Source of the DNA: Mytilinidion resinicola
Lineage: Eukaryota > Ascomycota > Dothideomycetes > Mytilinidiales > Mytilinidiaceae
Length of the DNA stretch: 64,000 nucleotides
Reading direction: 5' to 3'
NCBI RefSeq assembly: GCF_010093595.1
Contig: NW_022985475.1
Span: 150,504-214,503, forward strand
This document shows positions 41,689-53,344 of the stretch, in pieces; position 1 is the first letter of the stretch, and every line of letters starts with the position of its first letter. Both the position numbers and the translations under genes were made by a program. The notes below the pieces were generated by a model. That model ran no database searches, had not been told where the DNA came from, and worked only from the letters and a program-made list of their open reading frames with translations.

Positions 41689-43610
41689 ATGCCGCGAACA
41701 TCAAATAACATCGATTATGTGAAATGGAAGGATCCACGCACCAAAACGTCCAAAAAGCCGCCGCCAGAGCCCTGGCCTCTGCCTCAATTCACTCCCCTTC
41801 GAATAGACGACTATTACCACCCCGGCGAAGCTGCTGTCCCCCTCGGCACTGATAGACGCGATCCTATGGCCCTTTTTGGCTTGTTTTTCGACGATAAAAT
41901 ACTAGATCGGATGACCGCGTGGACAAATCAATATGCAGAGGCGCACCTGGCGTTAGAGGAGGACGCCCCTGAGGGCAAGGCAAGGCCATAGCTGCCTACG
42001 TGTAGGCAGGAGCTGTACGCCTACTTTGGAGTCGTGATTTATATAGAAATCACCGTGGAGCCGGCTATAGAGAACTATTAGGGGCCGCTTAAAAAGGGAG
42101 CTGCTTATAAGGTGGGCGACTATATATTAAAAACGCGATAGGAGTAGCTTAAGCGCTATATTCGATGCTCTCCTGTGCCTTAGGACGGCTTTTACAGTAT
42201 ATTTAACCGCGTAGATAAGCTCTTAAAGCATCTGCAAGTACGCTGCCGGCGGTACTAGCGCCCAGGCCTGCACCTAGCTGTTAATAAGACTATACAGAGG
42301 TTTATAGGCAGAGCGCCGGAAATTATTAATATTCTATTAAAACCTATACTAGAAGGCTTTAAAATATAGGTTTTAGCGAATTAGGGCTATATTCTTAACT
42401 AGCTATAGTATACTAAAGGCGATAAGAAGGGGCCTATAGACCTAGATATATCCTTCCTAGATAAAGGCTTTATAAAAACGCAAGCTATTATCCTTAATCT
42501 ACTTACTTAATATCGCCTAGGCACGCAGGAGCGCCTATATCCGCCGGACAAGTATATAGTTTAGCTAGACAATCTCTTTAGCAGTATAAAGCTCTTTAAA
42601 CAGCTAAAATCTTTTAGAATTAGAGCTGCCGGCACGGTTAGAACTACACGCATAAAATAAGAGGAGCTTAGAAAGGAGGAATATAATATAGAGGTTCTTA
42701 CAGCCGATTAAAAGGCCTCTAATAAGGCCTTAAAAAGGAGAACTAAGGCTAAAAAAAATAGTGCCGGCTAAGCACTTCTTAGTATTACTTATAGACCTTA
42801 AATTAAGCTATAATAAGCAAATTCCGTGGGGCCAGCTATATAGAGAGTTATCTAGGAGTTATAAGGTAATAGAGTTTACCTAAAAGAATACTACGGTGGT
42901 TTTATTCCTGTCTATAATTTATAATAGTATATATATTATCCTTAATACTATACTATAGAGCCGCTAATATTATACATCGCTAGGTTAAAACTATATTGCA
43001 AAGCTATAAAAACAACCCTCTATAATATCTATAGGCTATAGGTAAATAGTAAAGGTATTTAGTAATAAGGCTAGGAAGGAATTAAATATACTAGACTTTA
43101 TAAAGGAGTATAATCTCTTTATATACAGCGTTAATATAGCCGACTAATTAAGGTCCTACTATAATACTAAAAGAACTTATAGGAAAATATAGAAGCCTCT
43201 ATTCTCTTTCCTATTAGATATAGTAGTTAGTAATTATTACTAGCTATCTACCTATAGAATAGTAGGTAAGCGAACTCTACGCTAATATTTGCATGCCTAA
43301 TTCCGCCGCAACCTACGCGATGCCCTCCTCTATAACTTTATTTATATTCGTAAGCAATATATAGTAGAAGAAGTAAAAGGAATAATAGATATAGTATAGC
43401 AGCCGGTTAAGGAGTATAAGCTAGCTAAGGTGTTTAAAAAACAATACTTCTATACTGCCTGTAAAAAGGCAAGGCGTACTACTATAATACTATACTATAG
43501 GGCTCGGAAGCTACTTGCAAATCTATCTATTAACACTATAAAAAAGGAAAAAGGCGATAGTTATAGCTAGAAGCGTCGTATAAGAACGCCTTAGACGAAT
43601 TATAGTTATA
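41689..43610 (+). pseudogene. PiggyBac-like transposase, RIP-inactivated
   Basis: ATG 41,689 opens 100 intact codons (MPRTSNNIDYVKWKDPRTKT ... PMALFGLFFDDKILDRMTAW). They end at TAG 41,989, where Trp is expected (TGG to TAG). The frame continues with TCRQELYAYFGVVIYIEIT, GPLKKGAAYKVGDYI, PQDGFYSIFNRVDKL, LHLAVNKTIQRFIGRAPEI (first catalytic Asp now Asn), FKIQVLANQGYIL, DNLFSSIKLF and, near 43,130-43,340, a block matching ADQLRSYYNT and FRRNLRDALL. These follow the order of the DDE core and C-terminal part of fungal PiggyBac transposases (DDE_Tnp_1_7). The first 300 bp are nearly free of RIP and the rest is saturated with TAG/TAA. Fungal PiggyBacs insert at TTAA. Confidence 0.85.
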
Positions 43611-43639
43611 TAGTTTATATAATTATATTCTGTACAGGT

Positions 43640-45000
43640 TTATAGTATTAGAGTAAATATCTAGCAAAGCTTAACTCTATAGAATAGGCCTGTATAGCTA
43701 TCTATAAGCAATTTAAATAGCCTTAGGTTATTATAATTCTTATTACAGAGGAAGGAATTAGAGCCTTTTATTAGCTGCAGCCTTATTAATAATATAGGAC
43801 CTATTTTAATAGGTTAAGGGATAATATACACTATATAGGCTAATAAAGAGTTCTTTTACACCGGAAAAAGTATAGAAATCTATTATATAGAACTTTATAG
43901 TTAAGCTACTATAGTCTATTAAACCTATAATAGGTATAAAGTATAATATAATACTAGTAATTACAGACTAATTAACTAAATATATATATTTTATTCTATA
44001 CTAGAAAGTATTAACAGTAGAAAATCTGGCCTATATATTCCTAAAGTATATTATTAGTAACTATAGGCTACTCTAGAAGATAATTTTAGACTAAGACAAG
44101 CTCTTTATATTAAAATTCTAGTAGACCCTTACTATATAACTAGGGATAAAGTATAAGCTTTCTACAGCGTTTTACTCTTAGACGGACAGGTAAATAGAAA
44201 GGCTTAATTAGACTTTAGAATAATACCTATAATACTATATTAATTATAGATAAGATAATTTGGTATTACTACTACTAATAGCCTAGTTTGCCTATAATAG
44301 TATATCTATAGAAATAATAAAGGTGTTGCCCTTTTTTATAAACTATAGTTTTAAACTAAAAGTATATTAAAAACTATAACTTAACAGTATAAAAGCTTAG
44401 AAAGCACTACTATTAGTTAAAAATATTAAAGAGCTATATAAACAGCTATTAATAGATATCTAATTTCTAGCGCTATAGTTAGCAAGATACCACAACTAAT
44501 ACTAAAGTATTGCGCTAACTTTTAAAAGGGGGGATAAAGTCTACCTACTTTGCAAAAATATTAAAACTAAATAACTAAGTATAAAACTAAACTATATTAA
44601 AATTGGACTATTTAAAGTATAGGATATTATTAGCCTAGTAAAATATAAGCTTAGGCTACTAGAAAAGATAAAAATACACCCGGTTTTCTATATATTGCTA
44701 CTAAAACCTATACTACCTAATACTAAGCTAGAGAATAATATTAAGGTTAATAATAATAATAAGTATAAGGTTAAGTAAATCCTAGATTTCTAATAGAATA
44801 GTTAGAAAAAGAAGTACCTAATTAAGTAGAAAAGATATAGCACCTTAGAAAATATATAGGAACCGGTTAAAAGTTTAGTAAACTATTAGGAACTCCTGCG
44901 GTAGTTCTATTACTAGAATCCGGAATAGCCTAGAATAATAGTAATATTATACTAGCTAGCTAGGAAAAATCTAATAGATTAAAGGACCCGGTAGAACTAG
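43640..45000 (+). pseudogene. Ty3/gypsy integrase and chromodomain fragment
   Basis: Plus-strand reading gives LVITDQLTKYIYFI, ENLAYIFLKYIISN, LSTAFYSQTDGQVNRKAQ (integrase core, near 43,950-44,230) and, at about 44,770-44,940, a chromodomain (ILDF, KKYLIK*KRY, EPVKSLVNYQELLRQF). The same blocks, minus strand, occur in the complete element at 52,827-60,459, with clear nucleotide similarity, so this is a truncated second copy of that chromovirus family. Gag, protease, RT and LTRs are absent. Nearly all stops are TAG/TAA. It abuts the PiggyBac remnant. Confidence 0.8.
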
Positions 45001-46230
45001 AAGCTTTAAAAAAAGGCAAGGCTTCCCTCTTAATATACTTTTGTTTTTTCTGCTTAGCCTTTTTTTTATTATCTTCCTTAAGCTCTTCTAGAGTTTTAAA
45101 GCCGCAATATATTATCTTTTTACCCTGCTTATATAACAGCTCCTTTTAAAAGTCCAGATAATCTAGCTTTATTATAGCCACTTTTTAAGTATCTAGTAGA
45201 AAAAATAAAGCTATATAAGTTTTAGACTTTTTATAATAGAGTTTATCCTTTTTATAGGCTAGTTTTTACCCTAACTAGTTTAGCCGGAGAATAGTTATAT
45301 ATAGCAGTAGAGTATACTAACTTATAGGCAGCTGCTAAAATGCTAGTAATATTGCAGCTTAATTATTGCGCCCGTATACAGGCCGTATAATAATTAGAGT
45401 TAGGTGTAGAAACTATATATAATAAACCCTAAGACTTATACTAGGAATAAGGTATAACTTTTAAACTAAACGCGTTAATATAATTAGCAAGTATAAAACA
45501 GCTTTCTTATTTCTTAGCTTTAAAGGTATTAGATATTATAAAAGAAAAAATAGAATAGTATAATAACAGCCTAGTAGATAGGGCATTACTAGCTATTTAT
45601 CTAAGACCCTACTATAGAAATACTTTCGGGCTAAAAGCCTTAGAAGAGGGAGTAAGTATTATAACCTTTAATATAAACTACCTAAGCGCAGAAGCACTTA
45701 TAGAAATAAGTAAGCAGATAAGACTAATTATATAGAATTAAGTTATAGGACTAAAAGGGTTATATATTAGATATATAGGGATTTTAGATTCCTCTATAGA
45801 CTGCTAGTAGATAGGAATAATCTAAAAATAGGATATTATAAAAAAGAGGTTATATAATAGCTTATTAGGCTTAAAAAAGAAGTAAGTATAAAGCTAGAAA
45901 AGTGCTTAATATACTTAAGGCACTCTAAGGCTATAAGCCCTATAAGTAGAATAAGTAGATAGGTTTTTTAGAACGGAGCTTTTATATATAAGGACGCTTC
46001 TTTATATAAATAGGAACTTTATATTTAACTTAAAACTTTAATACTACCTATTAGAAGTAATAACCCTGTTTTATACCTAAAATTGATTTTACCTCCCCTT
46101 TTAAAGACTATTACACCCTAATAACAAATTAAGCTATATAATATACTGTATAGAACACGTGTACTATTTAGCAGAAATAACCTGTTATACTATAGCGTAT
46201 TCTACGGCGCTGCTATTTTAATACTACAGC
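45001..46230. other. RIP-mutated sequence, unassigned
   Basis: TpA-rich. Plus-strand frames (for example NYLSAEALIEISKQIRLI near 45,690) are open apart from TAG/TAA, but I cannot name them. They may be the N-terminal half of the pogo-like transposase that follows, or the 3' part of the gypsy element. Confidence 0.45.
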
Positions 46231-47394
46231 TTTCGGCTGCTTATAATAGACGGCTATAGCTCGTATATTAACCTTAGCTTTGTTAATTTCTACTAGCAGT
46301 ATAAAATAGTTCTAATCTACCTACCGCCTTATTTAATACACCTTATACAGCCGCTTAACCTAGTTATATTCTCGGTACTTAAGCAACTATACTTAGCAAA
46401 AGTTAATAAGTTTGCCGGCTTAGGGATTACAGGCCTAAATTGCGAATATTTCCTTAAAATATTAGGCTAAATACGCCTTAATATCTACACGCCTAAGCTA
46501 ATAAAGAAGTTGTTTAAAGCTGCAGGTATTTGCCCTTATAATCCGCAATGCGTAATTGCTTACTGCAGTTGCAAATCTTAACTAAGCACACCTCTAGCTA
46601 TACAGCTTACTATTCTCTTCTCTCCGAACAATCTATATACGCCTACTACTTGCCACAACTAAAACTAAACTATATTAATAATTATCCGGGCCAGCTTAAC
46701 GCCTAAGCAAGCTATAGTAATATATAATAAGATATTTAAGTATCTATAGTTGCTAGAGGATAAGGTTAAGCTGCTATATTAAGAAAACACGGATTTACGC
46801 TACTATATAAGCAAGCGGAGGGTAAGAAAGCTTAAAAAACAGGTGAAAATTTCTATAGAAGTAGTTTTTACAACTAATACAGTTCTTGCTTTAGAGGCAG
46901 TAAAGCAGGCAATAATAGATACTGCAGCTGCTAAGAAAGCTGCTAAGAAAGCTGCTAGCGCTATTAAGCAGCTTGCAAAGGATAAAGAAGCCGTTTAGCT
47001 ACAGCTAAGGAAGAACGCTCGAGCTATTGCTAAGACTGCACAAAAATTACAGGCCGCTGCTAAATATGCATTAGGTGAATTAGGCAAAGCTGCTAAGCAG
47101 GCAGAGAGGGCCTATATAGCAGCAGATGAAATAGCATATATAAAGCAAACTACAGAGGCAGTTGCTAATGCCCTATAAGCTAAGGAAGCGGAACACGCTG
47201 CGCAGCAGCTTGCGCAGCAGCAATTAGGTGCACTTAAGTATGCGGAGCAGCAGTTAGCTACTGCTAGGCAGCGAGTTAGAGAGCTAGATGCTGCTGCACG
47301 AGCTGCTAAGGCCGCTAAGCAAGCAAAGGGTAATAGCAGTAGTAATAAGGACGCAGTAGAGAGCGATGGCAGCACGGAGAGCGAGAACGTATAA
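46231..47394 (+). pseudogene. pogo-like (Tc1/mariner superfamily) transposase, C-terminal half
   Basis: Reads LLIIDSYSSYINLSFVNF, KIVLIYLPPYLIHLIQPLN, VIFSVLKQLY and FKAAGICPYNP: the D-G-x-x-S-H, L-P-P-(Y/H)-x-x-H-x-x-Q-P-L-D and A-x-x-A-G-(I/L)-x-P-(F/Y)-(N/D)-P blocks of pogo/Fot1 DDE transposases. The last Asp of the Q-P-L-D block is Asn through RIP. A long Ala/Lys/Gln-rich coiled-coil tail (about 46,850-47,394) ends at TAA. The N-terminal CENP-B-like half is not recognisable upstream. The tail is much less mutated than the core. Confidence 0.7.
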
Positions 47395-47629
47395 CTACTC
47401 CACTAAATTATTCGCTATATACGGAAGTTCCATACAAACGTAGAGCTTTAAAAACTGTGAATATTCCTTCTTTTAGTGTTATTCTGCGTGATTGTGTATG
47501 CAAATGCTGGTGTTATACAAATTTTTGGTGTTCGCGGCACTAACCTACATCGAACTTAGCCTTAATAACTACCTCCACCGCAATAACCCCATCACCTACG
47601 TTACGTCGCAGACTCCTTTAACACAGCAT

Positions 47630-48322
47630 CAACATATCACGCTGTTCTTCAAGTTTCGCAGCCCACCCTTTAACGCCTCCGCCGACCGACGAGAAGCCCT
47701 TCGCGCAGGCCCACCAAGTTATCGCACTTTTCAAAGACATCCAAGCCGGAAAGCACATTAAGCAACGCCTGTAGATAGAATTTCAGCTTGCACAAGGAGA
47801 GTACGATAAGATAGAGCGTCAGCTTAGCCGAGACGAGCCGCTGTTAGGATATATAAAAGACAAGATACAGTGCGTGTTGTTAAGGAATAATAGATACGGC
47901 GGCTAATAACAGAGATCGGGCAGATATAATTACAGTAGAGAAAGTTATCAGCTTATTATTTGTATGCCGACCGGAGTACATAAGCTCTTTATTAACGGAG
48001 TTAAGGATGCAATCCGTAGCCAGCTAAAAAGCGATTCGCAGTGGGTTAGACAGGGCGGCCTGCTTCGCGCAGAAGGTTTGCGCAGCCCGTTCTACTAAGA
48101 TTTACTTTCTAGTAGATAGGCCTTTAACTAGCATAGAGTTAAAATATAAACCGGATGCTTCTTTCTAGTATAAAGAGGCATAATACCCTAGGGTTATTAT
48201 TAAAGTCGCATATTCGCAGAAGAGGAAGAGGTTAGGCCGGCTAGCTAAAGATTATCTTTTTAATTCTAATTCTAGCGTTTAAGTTATTATTAGCCTAAAT
48301 ATTAAACACGGTAATAAGGGTT
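47630..48322 (+). pseudogene. PD-(D/E)XK-like conserved fungal protein, cut by MULE copy 2
   Basis: A plus frame (with one shift near 47,900 and another near 48,070) reads IALFKDIQAGKHIKQRL, QLAQGEYDKIERQLSRDEPL, LGYIKDKIQ, YQLIICMPTGVHKLFINGV, KYKPDASF and VIIKVAYSQKRKRLGRLAKD, then LNIKHGNKG. It then meets the MULE target-site duplication at 48,315. I recognise the blocks as a widespread, uncharacterised ascomycete family. Its D-A-S-F ... I-I-E-V-A-Y-S-Q-K spacing resembles the D...E-x-K core of PD-(D/E)XK nucleases; here the Glu is Lys (GAA to AAA, RIP-type). Nuclease function is inference. The continuation on the far side of the MULE (from 51,206) is not clear. Confidence 0.6.
48315..48322. 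repeat. Target-site duplication of MULE copy 2, left
   Basis: TAAGGGTT, repeated at 51,206-51,213 immediately outside the other end of the element. MULEs make 8-10 bp duplications. Confidence 0.8.
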
Positions 48323-51205
48323 AGAGCACTTTAGTTATTACCCCCCCTTTCTTTGCGTATTACCCCCCTCTTCTCTGCGTGTTACCCCCCCTATATTAGG
48401 CCTAGCTCCGGCCCGTATAAATATTGTTCCACTAATTAAACTTACCCGCTTACCCGTTTGTGCTTAATTCGAATTTATATTACCTGCGCACTTACTTTTA
48501 ATATATTAACACTACTTCCTCTATATTATTACCTTAATACTATACCCCTCCGGCCGCCCCTTTAGGGCCGCCACGCTTCTATAGAGGATAGTATAAAGTT
48601 AATTAATACTTAGGCTAAGTAGGAAGAATACGCTATAGTTAAATATAATAAAAAAATAGATAAGCGTATGCCCCCCTAGGTGCATAAGGTGCTGGTTTAA
48701 TGCAAGTGCGCAGAAGAGTATAAGCCAGCTAATAGAAAGCGCCGCACCCGTATAAAGAAGACTAATTGCCTATTTAAAGGGGCCCTCTTAAAAGATTTAC
48801 TATAAGGTAATTAGTTTTTTAAGGTTAAGGTCTATACTTATAATTATAAGCTGTATAATCCTAAGAATAGAACTCCTATTACGCACCGAGATTTTAATAA
48901 GAATACTATCCGAACTATATATAATTAGCTTAACAGAGGCACGCCTGTAGGTGCTATCTTTAATAACCTTCTAGCTAAGGGTAAGAATATAATAATACAG
49001 GACCTATATAATAAGAAATAGAAGTAAAAGAAAATAAAGCTTAAAAGGCTTACTTTAACTTAGGCTATACTTAAAGTGCTTAAGGAATATAGTAATAATA
49101 ACCCGGATGCTTATTACTACTATAAATATAAGCTAGATAAAGTAAACTAAGTTAAGTACCTATACTTTATACACCCAGAAAGTGTTTAAATATTCTAGAA
49201 GAATCCTAATATTATTCTTCTTAATTATACCTATAAAATAAATAAGTTTAAGATACTGCTCCTCTATATTAACAGTATTAATAACTAGGGTAGGAACTAT
49301 AAGCTAGGCTATTATTTTCTTCTAGAAGAGGAAAAAGAGGACTATATTTTTACTGTGCGGGAGCTTTACCTAGTATACTAGCGCCTAGGTATTTTACTAG
49401 GCGTTTTTATTATAGATAAAAAGCTCGCACTTAAAAATATACTAGCTAAGTTCTTTTCTTTTATTCCTTAGATTCTATATAAGTAGTATATGCAGAAGAA
49501 TATTGCTAGTAAGGCTGTTACTATTTAAAAGAATAAAAAGTAAGTATTAGCAGATATAATAGATTTAGAGGACCTAGTATATACCTTTTAAGTGCTAATA
49601 GTAGCTAAGATTAATATTATTTAGAAAGATTAGAAGAGGTTTATTAATAAGCTTAACTTCTGCCTATTAAAACCTATAGAGGCTAAGTTTATAGCCGCTT
49701 AGAATAAGATTTAATCGGATTATATATATAAATATAAGAAAGCCCTGGTTAACTACCTTACTAAAAAGTAGTAGCCTTTTTAATAGCAGATTATAATATA
49801 CTATATAGGCCTTCTGCCGCACTTTAGTAATACTATAACCTTATAGCTAAAGGGCTTAAATAGTAGTATTAAGTCCTATCTTTAGATTTTAACAGGCAAC
49901 CTTTATAATATAGTTACCTTGCTATTTTAATATATTTACTGCTAAGGTGTTAAAAGAAAGAATTAGCTTAGCTGGCAGCGTAGAGCTCCTTAGCATAAGG
50001 TTAGGATTCCTAAGTTTGCTAGGGTTCTTCGGCAGGTTACTAAGCAGGGCCTGAGGCTACTTGCTGCCTAAGTTAAGAAGGCTAAGAAGGACAATTTTAA
50101 TCCTATTTGCAATGGAACATTCAGGGGGACATACGGCATGCCTTGCTGCCACGAAATACACCGAAAACTGCATGCTACAGCGACATCTACGTATACTGTT
50201 GTCCTGGAGGATGTTTATCAGCACTAGTGGTTCAATCGTCCCGTTCCAAACAAGGTAAACCTTCCTATCGATCCTCTCCTCCTCATCGAGGCTCCGGCAA
50301 TTGTACAGCGTCGTAAAGGCAGGCCAACGGGCCCTGCTGCACCTCGTCAATCAACCCGTGCCCGTGGCCGTGGCCGTGGCCGTGCTCGTGCACCTGCTGA
50401 TGCAACTCGACGTGATCCATCTCAATTCGAAATTGTTGATCAACAAGCTCCGGCGCAGCGAGCACGACGGCGTGGTGGAGGGCCAGGATCACGTGGAGGA
50501 ACGTCGCATCTCCGGCGAGCTCATAAAACTACTGCTCGTGCAGAGCGAGCAGATAGTGTTGTAGGTGGACAGGAACCAACTCAATCGATGCAGATTGCGA
50601 CACAGGCCACCCAAATTACTATGGCAGGTGTCTCTACAGGCACGCCGGCGGTCGAGCAGACCATTATAGTGCTCAACAATCCTGTACAGTTCACAACTAC
50701 AGCGCCAGATCGCTCCGCCGGACAAGCAGGCACTCTAACAGCTACTCAGAGCTCTATTTCCTTAGTCCCCGACAGCCAACCAGCCCCTAAGAATGCCCCT
50801 ATGTCCACGCCTAAGGAGGAGGCTGTTTATAGTAAAGTAATAGCTGTAAGGCCTTAGTATACAGGTGTAGTTGGCGTTTCTTTTAGCCAGCAATTAGACA
50901 GTAGTAGCCATCTAGGCGCTTTCCGCTAGTAGAGTAGCTAGAATAGAGTAGCTAGAGTAGAGTAGCTAGAGTAGATAGAGCGAATAGACTCCTATTAGCC
51001 TAGATAATACAGCCTATAATACAGCCTTTCTGTTTTATAATATATACTCTCTATTTTACGCAGTCGACACAGAGGTAAGCAGGTAAGTTTAATTAGTAGA
51101 ACAATATTTATACGGGCCGGAGCTAGGCCTAATATAGGGGGGGTAATATGCAGAGAAAAGGGAGGTAATACGTAAAAAAAGGGGGGGTAATAACTAAGGT
51201 GCTTT
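48323..51205 (+). mobile_element. Mutator-like (MULE) DNA transposon, copy 2, 2,883 bp
   Basis: Same element as 9,962-12,826 in opposite orientation, with TIRs of about 132 bp (AGAGCACTTTAG left; AAAGCACCTTAG right, reversed). The 18-bp length difference comes mostly from a longer GTGGCC repeat in the arginine-rich tail. It is flanked by TAAGGGTT on both sides. Most of it, TIRs included, is RIP-mutated, but 50,107-50,860 is GC-normal and nearly identical to the matching part of copy 1. Confidence 0.92.
48542..50932 (+). pseudogene. MULE transposase, copy 2, RIP-inactivated
   Basis: Colinear with copy 1. The start codon has become ATA (48,542-48,544) and the internal methionine before DKRMPP is also ATA. 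The first catalytic Asp is Asn (AAT, 49,223), and TAG/TAA replace many Gln/Trp codons. From 50,100 the frame is clean: TYGMPCCHEIHRKLH, a GRPTGPAAPRQSTRARGRGR basic tail, and RRDPSQFEIVD. A TAG at 50,206 and TAG at 50,855 (Trp in copy 1, TGG to TAG) are the only breaks. The final stop is 50,930-50,932. Inside the clean part, long antisense frames are shadows caused by its GC-rich repeats. Confidence 0.85.
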
Positions 51206-51213
51206 TAAGGGTT
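51206..51213. repeat. Target-site duplication of MULE copy 2, right
   Basis: TAAGGGTT, exact match to 48,315-48,322. Confidence 0.8.
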
Positions 51214-51214
51214 T

Positions 51215-51930
51215 ATAAAAGGCAATATTGTTACGTAATACTATCTAGGGGTTAAGTACGTTGTCTAGTTGCTTCGGTGGGTTAAAGCTGGCTAGATTAT
51301 AAGGGGGAGCAGCGCCCTGCTGTTACTACTAATACACTTAACAGCAGTTACTATTATCCGCTTAACACCCGCGCCTCTATAGTCTTGCAGGTTATCCTTA
51401 CCTATAAGGACTTTAACCGAACTAAGTATACTTAGTATAACTCCTGTTTTATCTATATTATAGACGTTTTCCAGTAGAATAGCTAGATTCTATAGCATTT
51501 TTCCAATTACTTTAAACCGCTCTATAACCTTATTATATATATTATTCCTATATCGTTTCCAGTTAATCGCCCTAACAGTTCTAGCTTTAAGCTCTAGATA
51601 GCGCTTCTTAAAGGCCCGAGCCTAGTTCTTACCTAGAGGCTTAATTAGTTTATTTATTAATTAGTAGCGGGCGATACTAAAGGCTAGTAAAGGTATAAAC
51701 TTTATGCGCACTAGTTGCTTAAGATTAGATATTAGTAATAAGAATTTAATAACAGCTTTCTCTTTTTCTAGGGTTAAGTATTGCTAGCTTTAGGCCTTTT
51801 CCTCTATTAAGCGTTATCCCTTATTATAATAATAGAGCGTAGAGAAAGGAACATCGCCCTATTTTATAAAAGTAGCGTATATTCTAGGCACGTCTAGAAG
51901 GGCTTGCGCTAGTATATAGCTAGCTCGGTC
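51215..51930 (-). pseudogene. Fot1/pogo-like transposase, N-terminal half, RIP-mutated
   Basis: Minus-strand reading from about 51,930 down gives IYATFIKQGDVPFSTLY, LTLEKEKAVIKFLL (CENP-B-type helix-turn-helix), KPLGKNQARAFKKRYLELKA, LLENVYNIDKTGVILSIL (the N-V-Y-N-M-D-E-T-G catalytic block, E to K), SVKVLIGK, GAGVKRI and THRSN*TTYLTP. These are the conserved N-terminal and first catalytic blocks of fungal Fot1-like elements. The C-terminal half is missing: the frame ends next to the MULE duplication. Stops are TAG/TAA at Trp/Gln positions. Confidence 0.75.
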
Positions 51931-52669
51931 TATATTAGCGATTATAGTAATAGTAAATAAGTAGCGGGTAGCTATAATAATAAGAGGCTATAATACTAAT
52001 AATAGACGCGGACGCTAATAATAGCGGACACGTAACTGTTAAAGTTTCTAGAAGAATACTATACTTTATTTTAATTTGTTTAGTATAGAGTATAGTATAA
52101 TATCGCAGACTAAAGTATTAGCTATAGAGGCCTAAGGTAAGAACTGTATTAATAAGCTTGCTATTAAAGCTATATAGAATGTCGGGCAGGGTAACCCGAC
52201 TAATAGAAGAGACTATATATATATAATTAATTATACTCTGCTGCTTAATATTATTTCCAATCCCGCTTTATCCTATATACACCTAAATGCGACAGTTATA
52301 AGCCCGGTAGCTCTTCTCCTGCTATACAGCACTATAAGTAACAAATAAATCAGATAATTTTCCTTTTAATAGAGCAGTTCTTATAAAGCGGTAATAATCC
52401 TCGGCCGATTCTATAAAAAGCGGGGTTATAGAAAAAGCAATATTATAACCTTAATATTTAAAGATAAGGACTTAGAAATCGACTAAGTTAAGGCCTTTAA
52501 ATAATTAAGATTAAATACAACAGTTAATCTTAAATTTACGGCAATCCGTTATATATTTCGGCAACTTACTACGCCTAAGCTCTATACTTAACTTGCAGTA
52601 AAGCTCTATTCCTGCCACCGGATTTTGCAGGAATTATCGCGATAATATTAATTAAAGATTATAACCTTC
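51931..52669. other. RIP-mutated sequence, probably the copia 5' end
   Basis: Lies between the Fot1 remnant and the copia gag start. It should contain the 5' LTR and primer-binding site, but the partner LTR is outside the window and I cannot draw its borders. Confidence 0.4.
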
Positions 52670-52821
52670 TAATACTTAACACACGCAATAATTAAACTAA
52701 TTAAATTAATTCTATTAAGGATTTTACTATACAAAACAATATATAGAACTACTATAACCCTAAAGGTATTAAAAACCTAGTTTTTACTATTACTAAACTA
52801 CTAGACTTAGTAAATAAGGAT

Positions 52822-52826
52822 ATAAT
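52822..52826. repeat. 5-bp target-site duplication of the gypsy element, left
   Basis: ATAAT, identical to 60,460-60,464. Confidence 0.85.
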
Positions 52827-53328
52827 TATAACGGGTCGTCTCTTCTATACCTTCTAAGTGTCTTACACTAAGGCAGGGTATAGGTAAGTTGTTGTCGGGG
52901 TGCAATAGTCTTTAAAAGGTAAGGCAATAATTAATTAAGGTCTAAGACGGGGTGGTTACTTCTAATAGGTAGTATTAAAGTCTTAAGTTAAATATAAGGT
53001 TTCTATTTATATAAAAAAGCGTCCCTTTATATAAAAGCTCCGTCCTAAGAAATCTATAGATTATAGAGATCGCCTGTAGTCCTTGCAATCTAGATCCTAC
53101 TAACCCTGTATAATCTAACCGATCTATTATATAATCCTCTCGTCCCGTAATTCCTATTCTTAGATTATTCCTATCTACTAGCAGTCTATAGGGGAATCTA
53201 GGATCCCTATACGTCCTACACGCAACTCTTTTAGTTCTATAACCTAGTTCTCTATAATTAGTTTTATCTACTTACTTATTTCTGTAAGTACCTCTGCGCT
53301 TAAGTGGTTTATATTACAGGTTGTAACA
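52827..53328 (-). repeat. 3' LTR of the gypsy element
   Basis: 502 bp, aligned gap-free by eye to 59,958-60,459. Most differences are C-to-T or G-to-A. This copy keeps TGTTACAACC at its start. Confidence 0.92.
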
Positions 53329-53344
53329 CTCGCTTCCCCTTTTA
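53329..53344 (-). other. Polypurine tract
   Basis: AAAAGGGGAAGCGAG on the minus strand directly abuts the TGTTAC start of the 3' LTR, as expected for plus-strand priming. Confidence 0.75.

Noticed and set aside
47112..47375. Minus-strand frame rich in Ala/Cys/Leu
   Set aside because: Antisense of the Ala/Lys-rich coiled-coil tail of the pogo-like transposase.
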